Notes under the pieces: generated by a model
The model's input: the letters and a program-made list of their open reading frames with translations, nothing else
Told to the model about the DNA's origin: nothing
Databases searched by the model: none
In this document: piece by piece, positions 18,668 to 26,584 of the stretch
Layout: each line of letters opens with the position of its first letter
Numbering within the stretch: position 1 is the stretch's first letter
Translations under genes and position numbers: made by a program
From: Cupriavidus pinatubonensis
GTDB lineage: Bacteria; Pseudomonadota; Gammaproteobacteria; Burkholderiales; Burkholderiaceae
Direction of reading: 5' to 3'
NCBI RefSeq assembly: GCF_019602855.1
Contig: NZ_CP080766.1
Coordinates: 2,356,001 to 2,420,000, forward strand
DNA: 64,000 bases

Positions 18668-19138
18668 ATGAGCGGTCGTGACGTGCTGCAGGAGAGTGAC
18701 GGCGTGAGTGATCTGAAACGAGGAGCGCGGCGCACGCTGGGGACTGAGAAGGTTTCAATCAGCAGGGCTCTGCGCCAGAGTGTGGCGGCAGAGGCCAGGC
18801 CTGCGCCGATCAACAAGAAAGACTGGCTGCGGCAGCGAAAGGAGCAACTGCGGGCTGCGCGTGCCGCTGCCAAGCAAAGGCGCGATCAATTGAGGGCCGA
18901 AATCCTGTCGGCCGCGCGCGATATCGCGCGGGAAGAGCGCAGCGCTGCGCGGCTGGAAACCGAACGCCTGAAAGCGGAGGCCAGGACCGCGAGTACCTAC
19001 GCGCGGGAGGATGCTCGCGCCGCCGCCAAGTTCGAGCGCGGTCGGCCAACCCGCGCGGTGCCGGAAAGAAAGACGCTTGCGCAGGAAAAGCGCAAGCTCG
19101 TGTCTTACGCCGATTTGCTACGCATGCGCAAGGGGTGA
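18668..19138 (+). CDS. Hypothetical Ala/Arg-rich coiled-coil protein
   Basis: A protein of about 156 residues that I do not recognise. The central part (about residues 55-125) is a long charged helix rich in Arg, Ala, Glu and Lys, for example KQRRDQLRAEILSAARDIA, predicted to be coiled coil. The end is KLVSYADLLRMRKG. Possible starts are ATG at 18668 or GTG at 18704; the latter has CAGGAG upstream at good spacing. It could bind nucleic acid or act as a scaffold, but no domain supports this. Confidence 0.55.
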   Translation: MSGRDVLQESDGVSDLKRGARRTLGTEKVSISRALRQSVAAEARPAPINKKDWLRQRKEQLRAARAAAKQRRDQLRAEILSAARDIAREERSAARLETERLKAEARTASTYAREDARAAAKFERGRPTRAVPERKTLAQEKRKLVSYADLLRMRKG

Positions 19139-19156
19139 ACCGGCAGAAGCCAGGAC

Positions 19157-19188
19157 GGGCGGAAGGCCGTATCGCTTCCCATCCGCCC
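19157..19188. terminator. Candidate hairpin between convergent genes
   Basis: GGGCGGA pairs exactly with TCCGCCC, with a nested GGAAG/CTTCC pair inside. It sits between the convergent coiled-coil gene and BON-domain gene, where a terminator is expected. There is no clear T run, so the call is weak. Confidence 0.35.
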
Positions 19189-19236
19189 CGACTGATTGCC
19201 GCCAGGCCCTGAATTCACCTTGTCCGGTGTACCCGA

Positions 19237-20340
19237 TCAGCCCCGCCAGGTGCTGCCTGTCGTTTCGCCAGTGCCGGACAGCGACGACGTGTCGGTATCC
19301 CGGCGCACGCGAATGTCGTTGTTGACCTCGCTGACGCCATAGGTCGAATCGGCCAGGTCTTCGATGTAGTACTTCTGGCTGCGGCTTTTCACTGTGCCGG
19401 ACAACGTCACCACACTATCCTTGACGTCGACACTGACATCGCTGATATCAACGCCGCGCGCGTAACTCAGGCGCTCGCAGATCTGGTCGCGGATCCGCTC
19501 GTCGGTGCGCTGGTAGCCGCGCGGCCCCACATGGCGCTCGTGCCGTTCCGAGGTGCCGAACAAATCGCCCACGGCTTCGCCGATGCGGCGCCCGAGGTTA
19601 TAGAGCGCGCCATGGTCTTCGTCGCGGTCTTCATCGACTTCCCAGCCGCGCCGCTGTGCCGCTTCGCGGCTGTAGCGCCGTTCGTAGCGCTGGCCTTGCG
19701 CGCGGTCGTCGTCAGCCTCTGTCCAGTAGCGGGTATCGCTGCGGAGGTCATTGAAATAGGTGTCGCGGCCTGCCGTCTGGCGCTCCCGCTCGCGCGCGCG
19801 TTCCACGCTCTGGCGCCACTGGCGTTCGGCTTCCGCGTCGTCGCGCTGCCAGGCCCTCGGGTCGCGCCATTCCGAGGCCCGATCCCAGCCGTAGCCGCCG
19901 TTCATGCCATAGCGCAGTTCGCTGCCACGGTGACGGCCTTCGCCTCCGGTACTGCCTCCGCCGCGGTAAGCCTCTTCGGTGCGATAGCGGCCTTCGTCGC
20001 GGCCGCCATAGCGCTCGCCACCATAGCGGTCACCATATCGCTCTCGTCCTCGTTCGCGCGACGGATTGTCCTGGTAGCGCTCGGCGCCGTATGAGCCGTA
20101 CCCCTGGTCGGGATCATCGTACCGGCGCTCTCCATACCGCTGGCCTGACGACCCTTGGTACGGATCACCATATCCGCCCCGCTGGGGCGCCGGGCCGCCA
20201 TAGCTGGTCTGCCCCGGCGTCAGGCGCCGGCGTGCGCGCTCCGACTGCCACGCTTCGCGCCCGGATTCAGGTTGCCAGTCATCATCGTCTCGCCGCTTGC
20301 TGCGTTCGCGCCTGTAGCGCTCTTCGTCGTAGTAACTCAT
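19237..20340 (-). CDS. BON-domain protein with long Tyr/Arg/Gly/Asp-rich N-terminus
   Basis: A 367-residue protein. The last 100 residues form a BON domain (DQICERLSYARGVDISDVSV, VTLSGTVKSRSQKYYIEDL), a phospholipid-binding fold seen in osmotic-stress proteins. Residues 1-265 are low-complexity, rich in Tyr, Arg, Gly and Asp, with repeats such as GERYGGRDEGRYR. There is no signal peptide, so it looks cytoplasmic. The frame remains open far upstream, but the ATG at 20340 with CAGGAC before it is the sensible start. Function unknown; stress or envelope related by family. Confidence 0.75.
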   Translation of the reverse strand: MSYYDEERYRRERSKRRDDDDWQPESGREAWQSERARRRLTPGQTSYGGPAPQRGGYGDPYQGSSGQRYGERRYDDPDQGYGSYGAERYQDNPSRERGRERYGDRYGGERYGGRDEGRYRTEEAYRGGGSTGGEGRHRGSELRYGMNGGYGWDRASEWRDPRAWQRDDAEAERQWRQSVERARERERQTAGRDTYFNDLRSDTRYWTEADDDRAQGQRYERRYSREAAQRRGWEVDEDRDEDHGALYNLGRRIGEAVGDLFGTSERHERHVGPRGYQRTDERIRDQICERLSYARGVDISDVSVDVKDSVVTLSGTVKSRSQKYYIEDLADSTYGVSEVNNDIRVRRDTDTSSLSGTGETTGSTWRG

Positions 20341-20722
20341 GCTGATGTCCTGAAGTAACATGGGGATGCCCGATTGCCCGCAGGCGCGATTGCACCCGCT
20401 CTGGCGTTGGGGCCGGTCTTCTACGAACGGCAAGATTCGTACCGCGTCACAGCGTCGCCGCGCGGGCGCTGGCGCGGCTTTGTGATCTTCGGGGCATTGC
20501 AACGATTGCACACCATGTAAGGGATGCAGGGTGACGGCTGTCGAGTTGCGTGCGGCCACAGGCGGTCGCGATGGCGGGCCACATGATGTACAAACCGATC
20601 CGCCTCTCCGAACAGCATTCATGCGCCTCCTTTCCAATGACCGCGCCTGTGCTATGGTTGTTATGACCTTTTCGTGGAGTTCGCCGGTGTGGCTTCGGGG
20701 TCGCCAGACGACGGGGGCGAAG
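20341..20722. other. Divergent intergenic region, no gene seen
   Basis: This 382-base stretch separates the BON-domain gene from the redox operon. It must hold both promoters. I see no strong operator, repeat or coding sequence. In-frame upstream starts for the Fe-S protein exist but add low-quality N-terminal sequence. Confidence 0.5.
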
Positions 20723-21361
20723 ATGGTGCGTTTGAGCATGGAAGGACGCGAGCTGGAAGCACCGCCCAATTGCTCGATCCTGCAGGCCTTCGTCCATGCC
20801 GGCGAAACGCTGGTCGAGGGTGTCGGCTGCATGGGGCAGGGCGTATGCGGGTCCTGCCGCGTCATGGTGCGCCGCAGCGGCGACCAGGAAGTCAGGACCG
20901 CGCTCGCTTGCGAGACGCTGGTCGAGGAGGGCATGCAGGTCGCCTTCCTCGATTACTTCACGGTGTCGGCGCGCCACGTGTATCGCATCGAAGAATTCAG
21001 CGACAGCTGGCAAGTCCTGGGTGCGATTTCACAGACCTTTCCCGAGGCCGCGCATTGCCGCCACTGCAGCGGCTGCGATCGCGCGTGTCCAAAAGGTCTG
21101 GAAGTCCAGCAGGGCGTGAACTTTGCGGTGGAAGGAAACCTGGCCGCGTCGAGCCGTGTGTTCGACGAGTGCGTCATGTGCAATCTCTGCACGCTGGCGT
21201 GTCCCGAGCATATCCGTCCCAACCACCTTGGCCTGTTCGTGCGGCGCGTGATCGCGGCGAACTCGCTGCGTCCGGCCAATCTCATGCGGCGCCTGCAGCA
21301 GATCGAGCGCGGCGAAATGGGCATCGATTTCGATGCGCCGGGCGCCCGCCCGCCGCGCTGA
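20723..21361 (+). CDS. [2Fe-2S] and 2x[4Fe-4S] ferredoxin-type electron-transfer subunit (fumarate reductase B-like)
   Basis: A 212-residue protein made of an N-terminal plant-type [2Fe-2S] domain (C36, C42, C45, C63) and a C-terminal two-cluster module (C112, C115, C118, C122 and C150, C153, C156, C160), both with CxxCxxCxxxCP spacing. The order resembles SdhB/FrdB, but the second half carries two full [4Fe-4S] motifs in place of the mixed cluster set of true SdhB. It would wire the downstream NADH module to the flavoprotein. I chose the ATG at 20723, where the ferredoxin fold begins; an ATG at 20654 is in frame. Confidence 0.8.
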   Translation: MVRLSMEGRELEAPPNCSILQAFVHAGETLVEGVGCMGQGVCGSCRVMVRRSGDQEVRTALACETLVEEGMQVAFLDYFTVSARHVYRIEEFSDSWQVLGAISQTFPEAAHCRHCSGCDRACPKGLEVQQGVNFAVEGNLAASSRVFDECVMCNLCTLACPEHIRPNHLGLFVRRVIAANSLRPANLMRRLQQIERGEMGIDFDAPGARPPR

Positions 21362-21376
21362 CGGGGGCGAACCGTC

Positions 21377-23026
21377 ATGCCAGCCGGCATCCCTTACGAA
21401 GACGCGCGCCAGCGCTATCGTCCGGGCGCAGAGCACGCGGTGCGCAGCGACGACATGCCCGTCGACGCATTGCTCAAGGCCTATCATCCGGACCATGGCG
21501 CGAACGCGCATGTCCCGCTGGCCGTTGGCGTCAACCGCGGGGAGTCGTGCCAGCCTGACCTCGCGCGCTATCTGCAGGCCAATGCGCTGATCGACGATGT
21601 CGACATCGCCGGCGCGCAACTGGCGACCACCGACGTGCTCGTCATCGGCGGCGGGGGCGGCGGGTGTGCCGCAGCGCTGACCGCGGCAAAGCAGGGGGCG
21701 CGCGTGATTCTCGCCACCAAGTTGCGCCTTGGTGACAGCAACACCGTCATGGCCGAAGGCGGCATCCAGGCCGCCATCGGCGACGACGACAGTCCCCAGC
21801 TGCATTTCGAGGACACGCTGCGGGCCGGGCATTTCTGCGGCGAGCCAGAACTTGTCGCTCAGATGGTGATGGACGGGCCCGACGTGATTCGCTGGCTGAT
21901 CCGGCTCGGCATGATGTTCGACCAGGAAGAGGACCGGCTTATCGGCAGCAATCTGCTGCGCAAGAAGCCAGGCGGTGCGTCGGCCGCGCGCATTCTTTCG
22001 TATCGCGACTACACCGGGCTCGAGATGATGCGCGTGCTGCGCGAGGCGGTCGACCTCGATCCCGGCATCGACGTGTGGAACCGTTGCCCTGCGGTCGAAC
22101 TGCTGTCCGACGAGCGCGGGCGCTGCGCTGGCGCGGTGATCTACAACCTGGAGTTGCGCACCTTCGTGCTGGTTCGCGCGCGGTCCGTGATCCTGGCCAC
22201 GGGCGGCGCGGGGCGACTGCATCTGAATGCGTTCCCGACTTCGAATCACTATGGTGCGACTGCGGACGGTCTTGTCCTTGCCTATCGTCTCGGCGCGCGC
22301 CTGCGCGAACTCGATTCGTTCCAGTACCACCCGACCGGCATCGCGTATCCGTCCCACCTGGCGGGTGGGCTGATTTCGGAAGCAGCGCGTTCCGCGGGCG
22401 CAAAACTGCTCAATGGCAACGGCGAACGCTTCGTGGAGGAACTCAAGCCTCGCGATGTCGTGGCCTCGGCCATCTTGCGCGAATGCGCCGAGGGGCGAGG
22501 CATCGACCGCGATGGCCAGGTCGGCGTGTTCCTCGACACGCCGACGCTGGAAATGCAGAACCCGGGCATCCTTTCCAGGCGGCTCGTGACGCTGCGGCAT
22601 CTCGCGCACAAGTGTGGGTTCGATGCGGCACAGGAGCCCTTCATGGTCTACCCAACCCTCCACTACCAGAACGGGGGCGTGGCGATCGGGAAGGACGGCG
22701 CGACGAGCGTGCCTGGCCTTTATTGCGTGGGCGAAGTCACGGGCGGCATTCACGGACGCAACCGCCTGATGGGCAATGCGCTGCTCGATATCCTCAGCAT
22801 GGGCCGGCATGCCGGCGCCAGCGCCGCATCAGCGGGCGGCAACGCCATGGCCAACCGCGCCGGCATCGGCCACGTGCATGCCTGGCAGCGGGAACTGACG
22901 CTCGCCGGGCTGCCGCTGCACGTCCAGGCACCGCTGCTGTTCCCCGGCTACGCGCATTTCGATCTGCGCGTCGACGCGGCCCGCAGCCCGGGCGCGTGGG
23001 GCCGGGCGCCCGGTGGCATCCGTTAG
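21377..23026 (+). CDS. Fumarate reductase/succinate dehydrogenase-like flavoprotein with non-covalent FAD
   Basis: A 549-residue FAD protein. After an unusual N-terminal extension of about 85 residues comes the dinucleotide fold VLVIGGGGGGC (G91-G96). In the FAD-linking motif the usual His is N122 (SNTVMAEGG), so FAD should be non-covalent. The substrate residues seem kept: H318 (HPTG), R359 (KPRDVV), H429 (YPTLHY) and R463 (GRNRLMGNALLD), matching those that bind and protonate fumarate in FrdA. No membrane anchor gene is near, so it is a soluble dicarboxylate oxidoreductase candidate. The real substrate may be a fumarate analogue. It follows the Fe-S gene by 15 bases. Confidence 0.82.
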   Translation: MPAGIPYEDARQRYRPGAEHAVRSDDMPVDALLKAYHPDHGANAHVPLAVGVNRGESCQPDLARYLQANALIDDVDIAGAQLATTDVLVIGGGGGGCAAALTAAKQGARVILATKLRLGDSNTVMAEGGIQAAIGDDDSPQLHFEDTLRAGHFCGEPELVAQMVMDGPDVIRWLIRLGMMFDQEEDRLIGSNLLRKKPGGASAARILSYRDYTGLEMMRVLREAVDLDPGIDVWNRCPAVELLSDERGRCAGAVIYNLELRTFVLVRARSVILATGGAGRLHLNAFPTSNHYGATADGLVLAYRLGARLRELDSFQYHPTGIAYPSHLAGGLISEAARSAGAKLLNGNGERFVEELKPRDVVASAILRECAEGRGIDRDGQVGVFLDTPTLEMQNPGILSRRLVTLRHLAHKCGFDAAQEPFMVYPTLHYQNGGVAIGKDGATSVPGLYCVGEVTGGIHGRNRLMGNALLDILSMGRHAGASAASAGGNAMANRAGIGHVHAWQRELTLAGLPLHVQAPLLFPGYAHFDLRVDAARSPGAWGRAPGGIR

Positions 23027-23058
23027 CGATAGGGAGATAGCGATCGGCGGAGCGCGTC

Positions 23059-24315
23059 ATGGAAAAGCGGATGGAAAAGCTGAATCAGGTCTTGCTTAAG
23101 GAGGACATCCGGGTCGGCGCAGACCTGCAGGCCTGGCTTGCGCGTGGTGGCGGAGAAGGGCTGGCCAAGGCTTTGTCCAATCCGGATGCGATCCTTGCGG
23201 AGATCGAACAGGCCGATCTGCGCGGCATGGGCGGCGCGGGGTTCCCGACGCACCGCAAGTGGAGGCCAGTTGCTGCTGCAGCCGCGGTCGACAAGTACAT
23301 CATCTGCAATGGCAACGAAGACGAACCCGGCACGTTCAAGGACCGCTTCCTTCTGGAGCACACGCCGCACCAGGTCATCGAGGGCGCGCTGATCGCGGCG
23401 GCAGCCACGCGGGCCAATCATGTCGTGCTGTACGTCAATCCGCATCAGCCACTGTCGCTCGAAATGACGCGGCAGGCGGTGCAGCAGTGGCAAACACATG
23501 CGCAACTCGCCGAACTCGAGCGGCTGCTCGGCGGGCCGCTGACGCTGCGGGTCGTGCCGAGTTCCGGCCTGTACATCGGTGGCGAGGAAACGGCCGTGAT
23601 AGCCAGCGTCGAGGGCACGTTCGCATTTCCCCGGCGCAAGCCGCCTTATCCCGCGGACAGCGGCGTGCACGGGGCGCCGACCATCGTCAACAACACCGAG
23701 ACGCTCGCCCACGTGCCGGGGATACTTCGCCACGGCGCGCAGTGGTATCGCGCGCTCGGCGTCGCTCAGGCGGCAGGGACCAAGCTCTATTCGCTGTCGG
23801 GCGACGTCCTGCGCCCGGGGCTGTACGAGCTGCCGATGGGCACCAGCCTGGAGACACTGATCTTCGAGTTTGGCGGCGGCATGCTGCAGGGCAAGGAATT
23901 CAAGGCTGTCTTCACGGGCGGGCCGTCCAACACGCTGCTGACCAAGCGCGATCTCGACGTAGCGCTGGATTTCGACTCGGTGCGCAAGCGGCGCTCGCGC
24001 CTGGGGACCGGCGCGATGATCGTCGTATCGGAGGGCTCCAGCATCGTCCGCAAGGTGGCCGAGTATGTGAGCTTCTTTGCGCAAGGTTCCTGCGGCCAGT
24101 GCCCGCCGTGCAAGGGGGGCACATTCCAGCTGATGCGATTGCTCAACCGGATCGACACGGGCCGCGGCGTGCGCGCCGACCTGGAGGCGCTGGAGAACCT
24201 GTGCCGCATCCTTCCCGGCAGCGGTCGCTGCGGGCTGATCGACGGCGCTGTCACGGTGGTAGACAGTTCGCTTCACCAGTTCCGCGATGAATATGAGTCG
24301 CAGCTGATGGCATAG
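23059..24315 (+). CDS. NuoF-like NADH-binding FMN/[4Fe-4S] subunit
   Basis: A 418-residue homologue of the complex I 51-kDa subunit. FMN motif RGMGGAGFPT (R55-T64), NADH-site segment GNEDEPGTFKDR (near 85-96), second glycine-rich stretch LYIGGEETA, and the N3-type cluster cysteines C345, C348, C351 (SCGQCPPCKGG) with C391 as the likely fourth. It lacks a NuoE partner here. It would take electrons from NADH and pass them to the Fe-S subunit two genes upstream and so to the flavoprotein. Start at ATG 23059; 32-base gap from the flavoprotein gene. Confidence 0.85.
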   Translation: MEKRMEKLNQVLLKEDIRVGADLQAWLARGGGEGLAKALSNPDAILAEIEQADLRGMGGAGFPTHRKWRPVAAAAAVDKYIICNGNEDEPGTFKDRFLLEHTPHQVIEGALIAAAATRANHVVLYVNPHQPLSLEMTRQAVQQWQTHAQLAELERLLGGPLTLRVVPSSGLYIGGEETAVIASVEGTFAFPRRKPPYPADSGVHGAPTIVNNTETLAHVPGILRHGAQWYRALGVAQAAGTKLYSLSGDVLRPGLYELPMGTSLETLIFEFGGGMLQGKEFKAVFTGGPSNTLLTKRDLDVALDFDSVRKRRSRLGTGAMIVVSEGSSIVRKVAEYVSFFAQGSCGQCPPCKGGTFQLMRLLNRIDTGRGVRADLEALENLCRILPGSGRCGLIDGAVTVVDSSLHQFRDEYESQLMA

Positions 24316-24381
24316 ACGGCAGCGGCAATCAGCGGCCCGGCCGTTCACGGGACGGTCGGTCCGCACGCAGAGGAGTCCACC

Positions 24382-24795
24382 ATGTCCTACAGGGCATCGT
24401 ATGCGTTGTGCCTGGCAATGGTCTTGATGAGCGGATGTGGCCGGGAACCGGAGAAAAGCCCGGCCCCCCAGACGGGCGCGGCAGGGAGCAGCGATGCCAG
24501 CGCGGCCGCCGCGTCGCCACGCGCCGACGACCTGCCGCCCCTCGGACGGCCCGGTCGGTTCCAGATCGTGAGCAACGCCCAGGCCCGCGGAGGTGCCTTC
24601 CTGCTTGATACGCAGGCCGGCCGCGTCTGGCAGTTGAGGGACTTCCCGGGGTTGCAGGGGGCGCCGAGCGCGTGGCAGGAAATGACCATCATCGACGACA
24701 AGAGCGGGATGGGAGTTACGACTGCCCAGTTCCAGAAACTCTACCCGCAGCGCCAGTTACCGCCTTCCCGCCAAGGGGACCGACACCGCCGCTAA
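24382..24795 (+). CDS. Small lipoprotein of unknown function
   Basis: A 137-residue protein with a clear lipobox, LMSGC at C19, so it should be lipid-anchored. A low-complexity Ala/Pro/Ser linker follows. The mature core (FQIVSNAQARGGAFLLDTQAGRVWQL) looks like a beta hairpin seen in small proteins that carry a WD/beta-propeller-like strand. AGAGGAG precedes the ATG at good spacing. It lies 66 bases after the NuoF-like gene on the same strand and could be part of that operon. Confidence 0.65.
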   Translation: MSYRASYALCLAMVLMSGCGREPEKSPAPQTGAAGSSDASAAAASPRADDLPPLGRPGRFQIVSNAQARGGAFLLDTQAGRVWQLRDFPGLQGAPSAWQEMTIIDDKSGMGVTTAQFQKLYPQRQLPPSRQGDRHRR

Positions 24796-25062
24796 GCAGC
24801 GGCAGCGTCGGATCGACGCACCGGTCGGTGAGTGTCGAATGCCGCACAACATCGGGATAAAAACTTTGCTTATCTCGGCGATGGAAAGATTTCATTTCGG
24901 AATGCTCCGGCTGCACATAGAGTTGACACGAGGATGGATACTGAGCACTTGTGCCGCTGGAACGCAGCGGCTCGGGCGAGCATGTACTTGTCATATAGGT
25001 AATGCCTTTTCTTTCGGGCGCTGAGCCCGTCGCGGTGCCCGGCAAACGGGCGATTTGGGGGG

Positions 25063-26568
25063 ATGGCAATGGATCCGTGGACAACGCGCTCGCTCCGCTG
25101 CGCCAGGGCTTGGCTGCTCGCAGTTCTGGCGTTGCTATCGTTTGCCGTCCATGCGCAGGACACGTCCGCGCCGGCTACTACGTTCAAGCCGGAGGAACTC
25201 GAGGCACTGGTCGCCCCGATCGCCCTGTATCCCGATTCGGTGCTGGCCCAGGTGCTGATGGCCTCCACGTACCCGCTCGAGATCGTGCAGGCGGCGCGCT
25301 GGGTCAAGGCCAACCCGAAGGTCAAGGGCGACGATGCGGTCAAGGCCGTCGCTGACCAGCCGTGGGATGTCAGCGTCAAGTCGCTGGTGGCGTTCCCGCA
25401 GGCGCTGGAGCCGATGAACGACAAACTCGACTGGACCCAGAAGCTTGGCGATGCCTTCCTCGCCCAGGAGAAGGACGTGCTTGCCGCGGTGCAGCGACTG
25501 CGGGCCAAAGCCCAGCAGACCGGCAACCTCAAGTCGAATGAACAGCAGAACGTGATTGTGGAGCAAGCCCCCGCGCAGGCGCCCGTGCAGGGTCCCGCAC
25601 CGTCGCAGGCGGCGGCTCCGCAGACCGTCGTGCGGATCGAGCCGGCCAATCCTGAAGTCATCTACGTGCCGTCCTACAACCCGACGGTGGTCTACGGTTC
25701 GTGGGGATATCCATCCTATCCGCCGTACTACTGGCCGCCGTATCCCGCTTACTATCCGGGCGCCGCGCTGGCCACGGGCTTTGCCTGGGGCGTCGGCCTC
25801 GCGGCAGCGGGGGCAATCTTCGGCGGCTGCAACTGGGGCGGGGGCGACGTCAATGTGAACGTCAACCGTGCTACCAATATTGACCGCAACTTCGACCGGA
25901 CCAAGGTGCAGAACGGCAAGTGGAACCACGATGCCTCGCACCGCAAGGGCGTGGCGTACCGGGACAACGCATCGCGTGAAAAATTCGGCGGCCGGAGTTC
26001 CGCCGGGGCCGACAGGCGCAATGATTTTCGTGGCCGCGACGGTCTTGGTGATCGCGGCGGCGCTGGCAACCGCGGTGGCGTCGGTGACCGGGGCGGCGTA
26101 GGCGATCGAGGCGGCGTAGGAGACCGGGGCGGCGTAGGTGATCGAGGCGGCGTCGGTGACCGAGGCGGCGTAGGTGATCGAGGCGGCGTAGGCGACCGGG
26201 GCGGTGTAGGAGACCGCGGCGGAGTCGGTGACCGCGGTGGCGCCGGCAACCGCGCAGGCGTGTCGGACCGTCAGGCCGGCGCTGGCGGGCGCGGAGGCGC
26301 TGCAGGCGGCGGACGCGACAACGCGTTCCAAGGCGTGGGCGGCGGCGGCGCTTCGCAGCGTGATGTCGACCGCGGCAGGTCCAGCATGCAGTCCACGGGC
26401 TATCGCCAGAGTGGCGCCAGCCATGGCGGCGGCGGAGGTTTTTCCGGCGGAGGCGGCCGTGGAGGTGGTGGCGGAGGCTCCTTCAGCGGTGGCGGCGGCC
26501 GTGGAGGCGGCGGCTTTGGTGGCGGCGGTGGCCGTGGCGGTGGCGGTGGCCGTGGTGGCAGGCGCTAA
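25063..26568 (+). CDS. DUF3300 domain-containing exported protein with GGVGDR repeat tail
   Basis: A 501-residue protein with an N-terminal signal segment (cleavage near VHAQD). The DUF3300 domain spans about residues 45-245 (LVAPIALYPDSVLAQVLMAS, VIYVPSYNPTVVYG). The second half is low complexity: nine GGVGDR units and then Gly/Arg-rich blocks to the end. The function of DUF3300 is unknown; it is an envelope protein often found beside DUF2950, as here. The upstream 267 bases (24796-25062) hold no gene and presumably its promoter. Confidence 0.8.
   Translation: MAMDPWTTRSLRCARAWLLAVLALLSFAVHAQDTSAPATTFKPEELEALVAPIALYPDSVLAQVLMASTYPLEIVQAARWVKANPKVKGDDAVKAVADQPWDVSVKSLVAFPQALEPMNDKLDWTQKLGDAFLAQEKDVLAAVQRLRAKAQQTGNLKSNEQQNVIVEQAPAQAPVQGPAPSQAAAPQTVVRIEPANPEVIYVPSYNPTVVYGSWGYPSYPPYYWPPYPAYYPGAALATGFAWGVGLAAAGAIFGGCNWGGGDVNVNVNRATNIDRNFDRTKVQNGKWNHDASHRKGVAYRDNASREKFGGRSSAGADRRNDFRGRDGLGDRGGAGNRGGVGDRGGVGDRGGVGDRGGVGDRGGVGDRGGVGDRGGVGDRGGVGDRGGVGDRGGAGNRAGVSDRQAGAGGRGGAAGGGRDNAFQGVGGGGASQRDVDRGRSSMQSTGYRQSGASHGGGGGFSGGGGRGGGGGGSFSGGGGRGGGGFGGGGGRGGGGGRGGRR
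26056..26253 (+). repeat. 18-base coding tandem repeat, 11 units
   Basis: Nine units encoding GGVGDR lie at 26074-26235, flanked on each side by a related GGAGNR unit. The units differ mostly at third codon positions, so the protein repeat is conserved while the DNA drifts. It is an in-frame minisatellite inside the DUF3300 gene and could change in copy number by slippage. Confidence 0.9.
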
Positions 26569-26584
26569 ACGGAGGGGCCGGATC

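Noticed and set aside
20341..20934. Upstream extension of the BON-domain frame
   Set aside because: It would overlap the divergent Fe-S gene, and a proper ribosome site precedes the ATG at 20340.
21029..22810. 593-codon minus-strand frame
   Set aside because: Antisense shadow of the flavoprotein gene, whose FAD and catalytic motifs are clear.
24789..24806. GCCGCT-AAGC-AGCGGC hairpin over the lipoprotein stop
   Set aside because: Six-base stem with no T run; too weak to call a terminator.
26056..26253. Possible CRISPR-like array
   Set aside because: Units are contiguous 18-base codon repeats without spacers.
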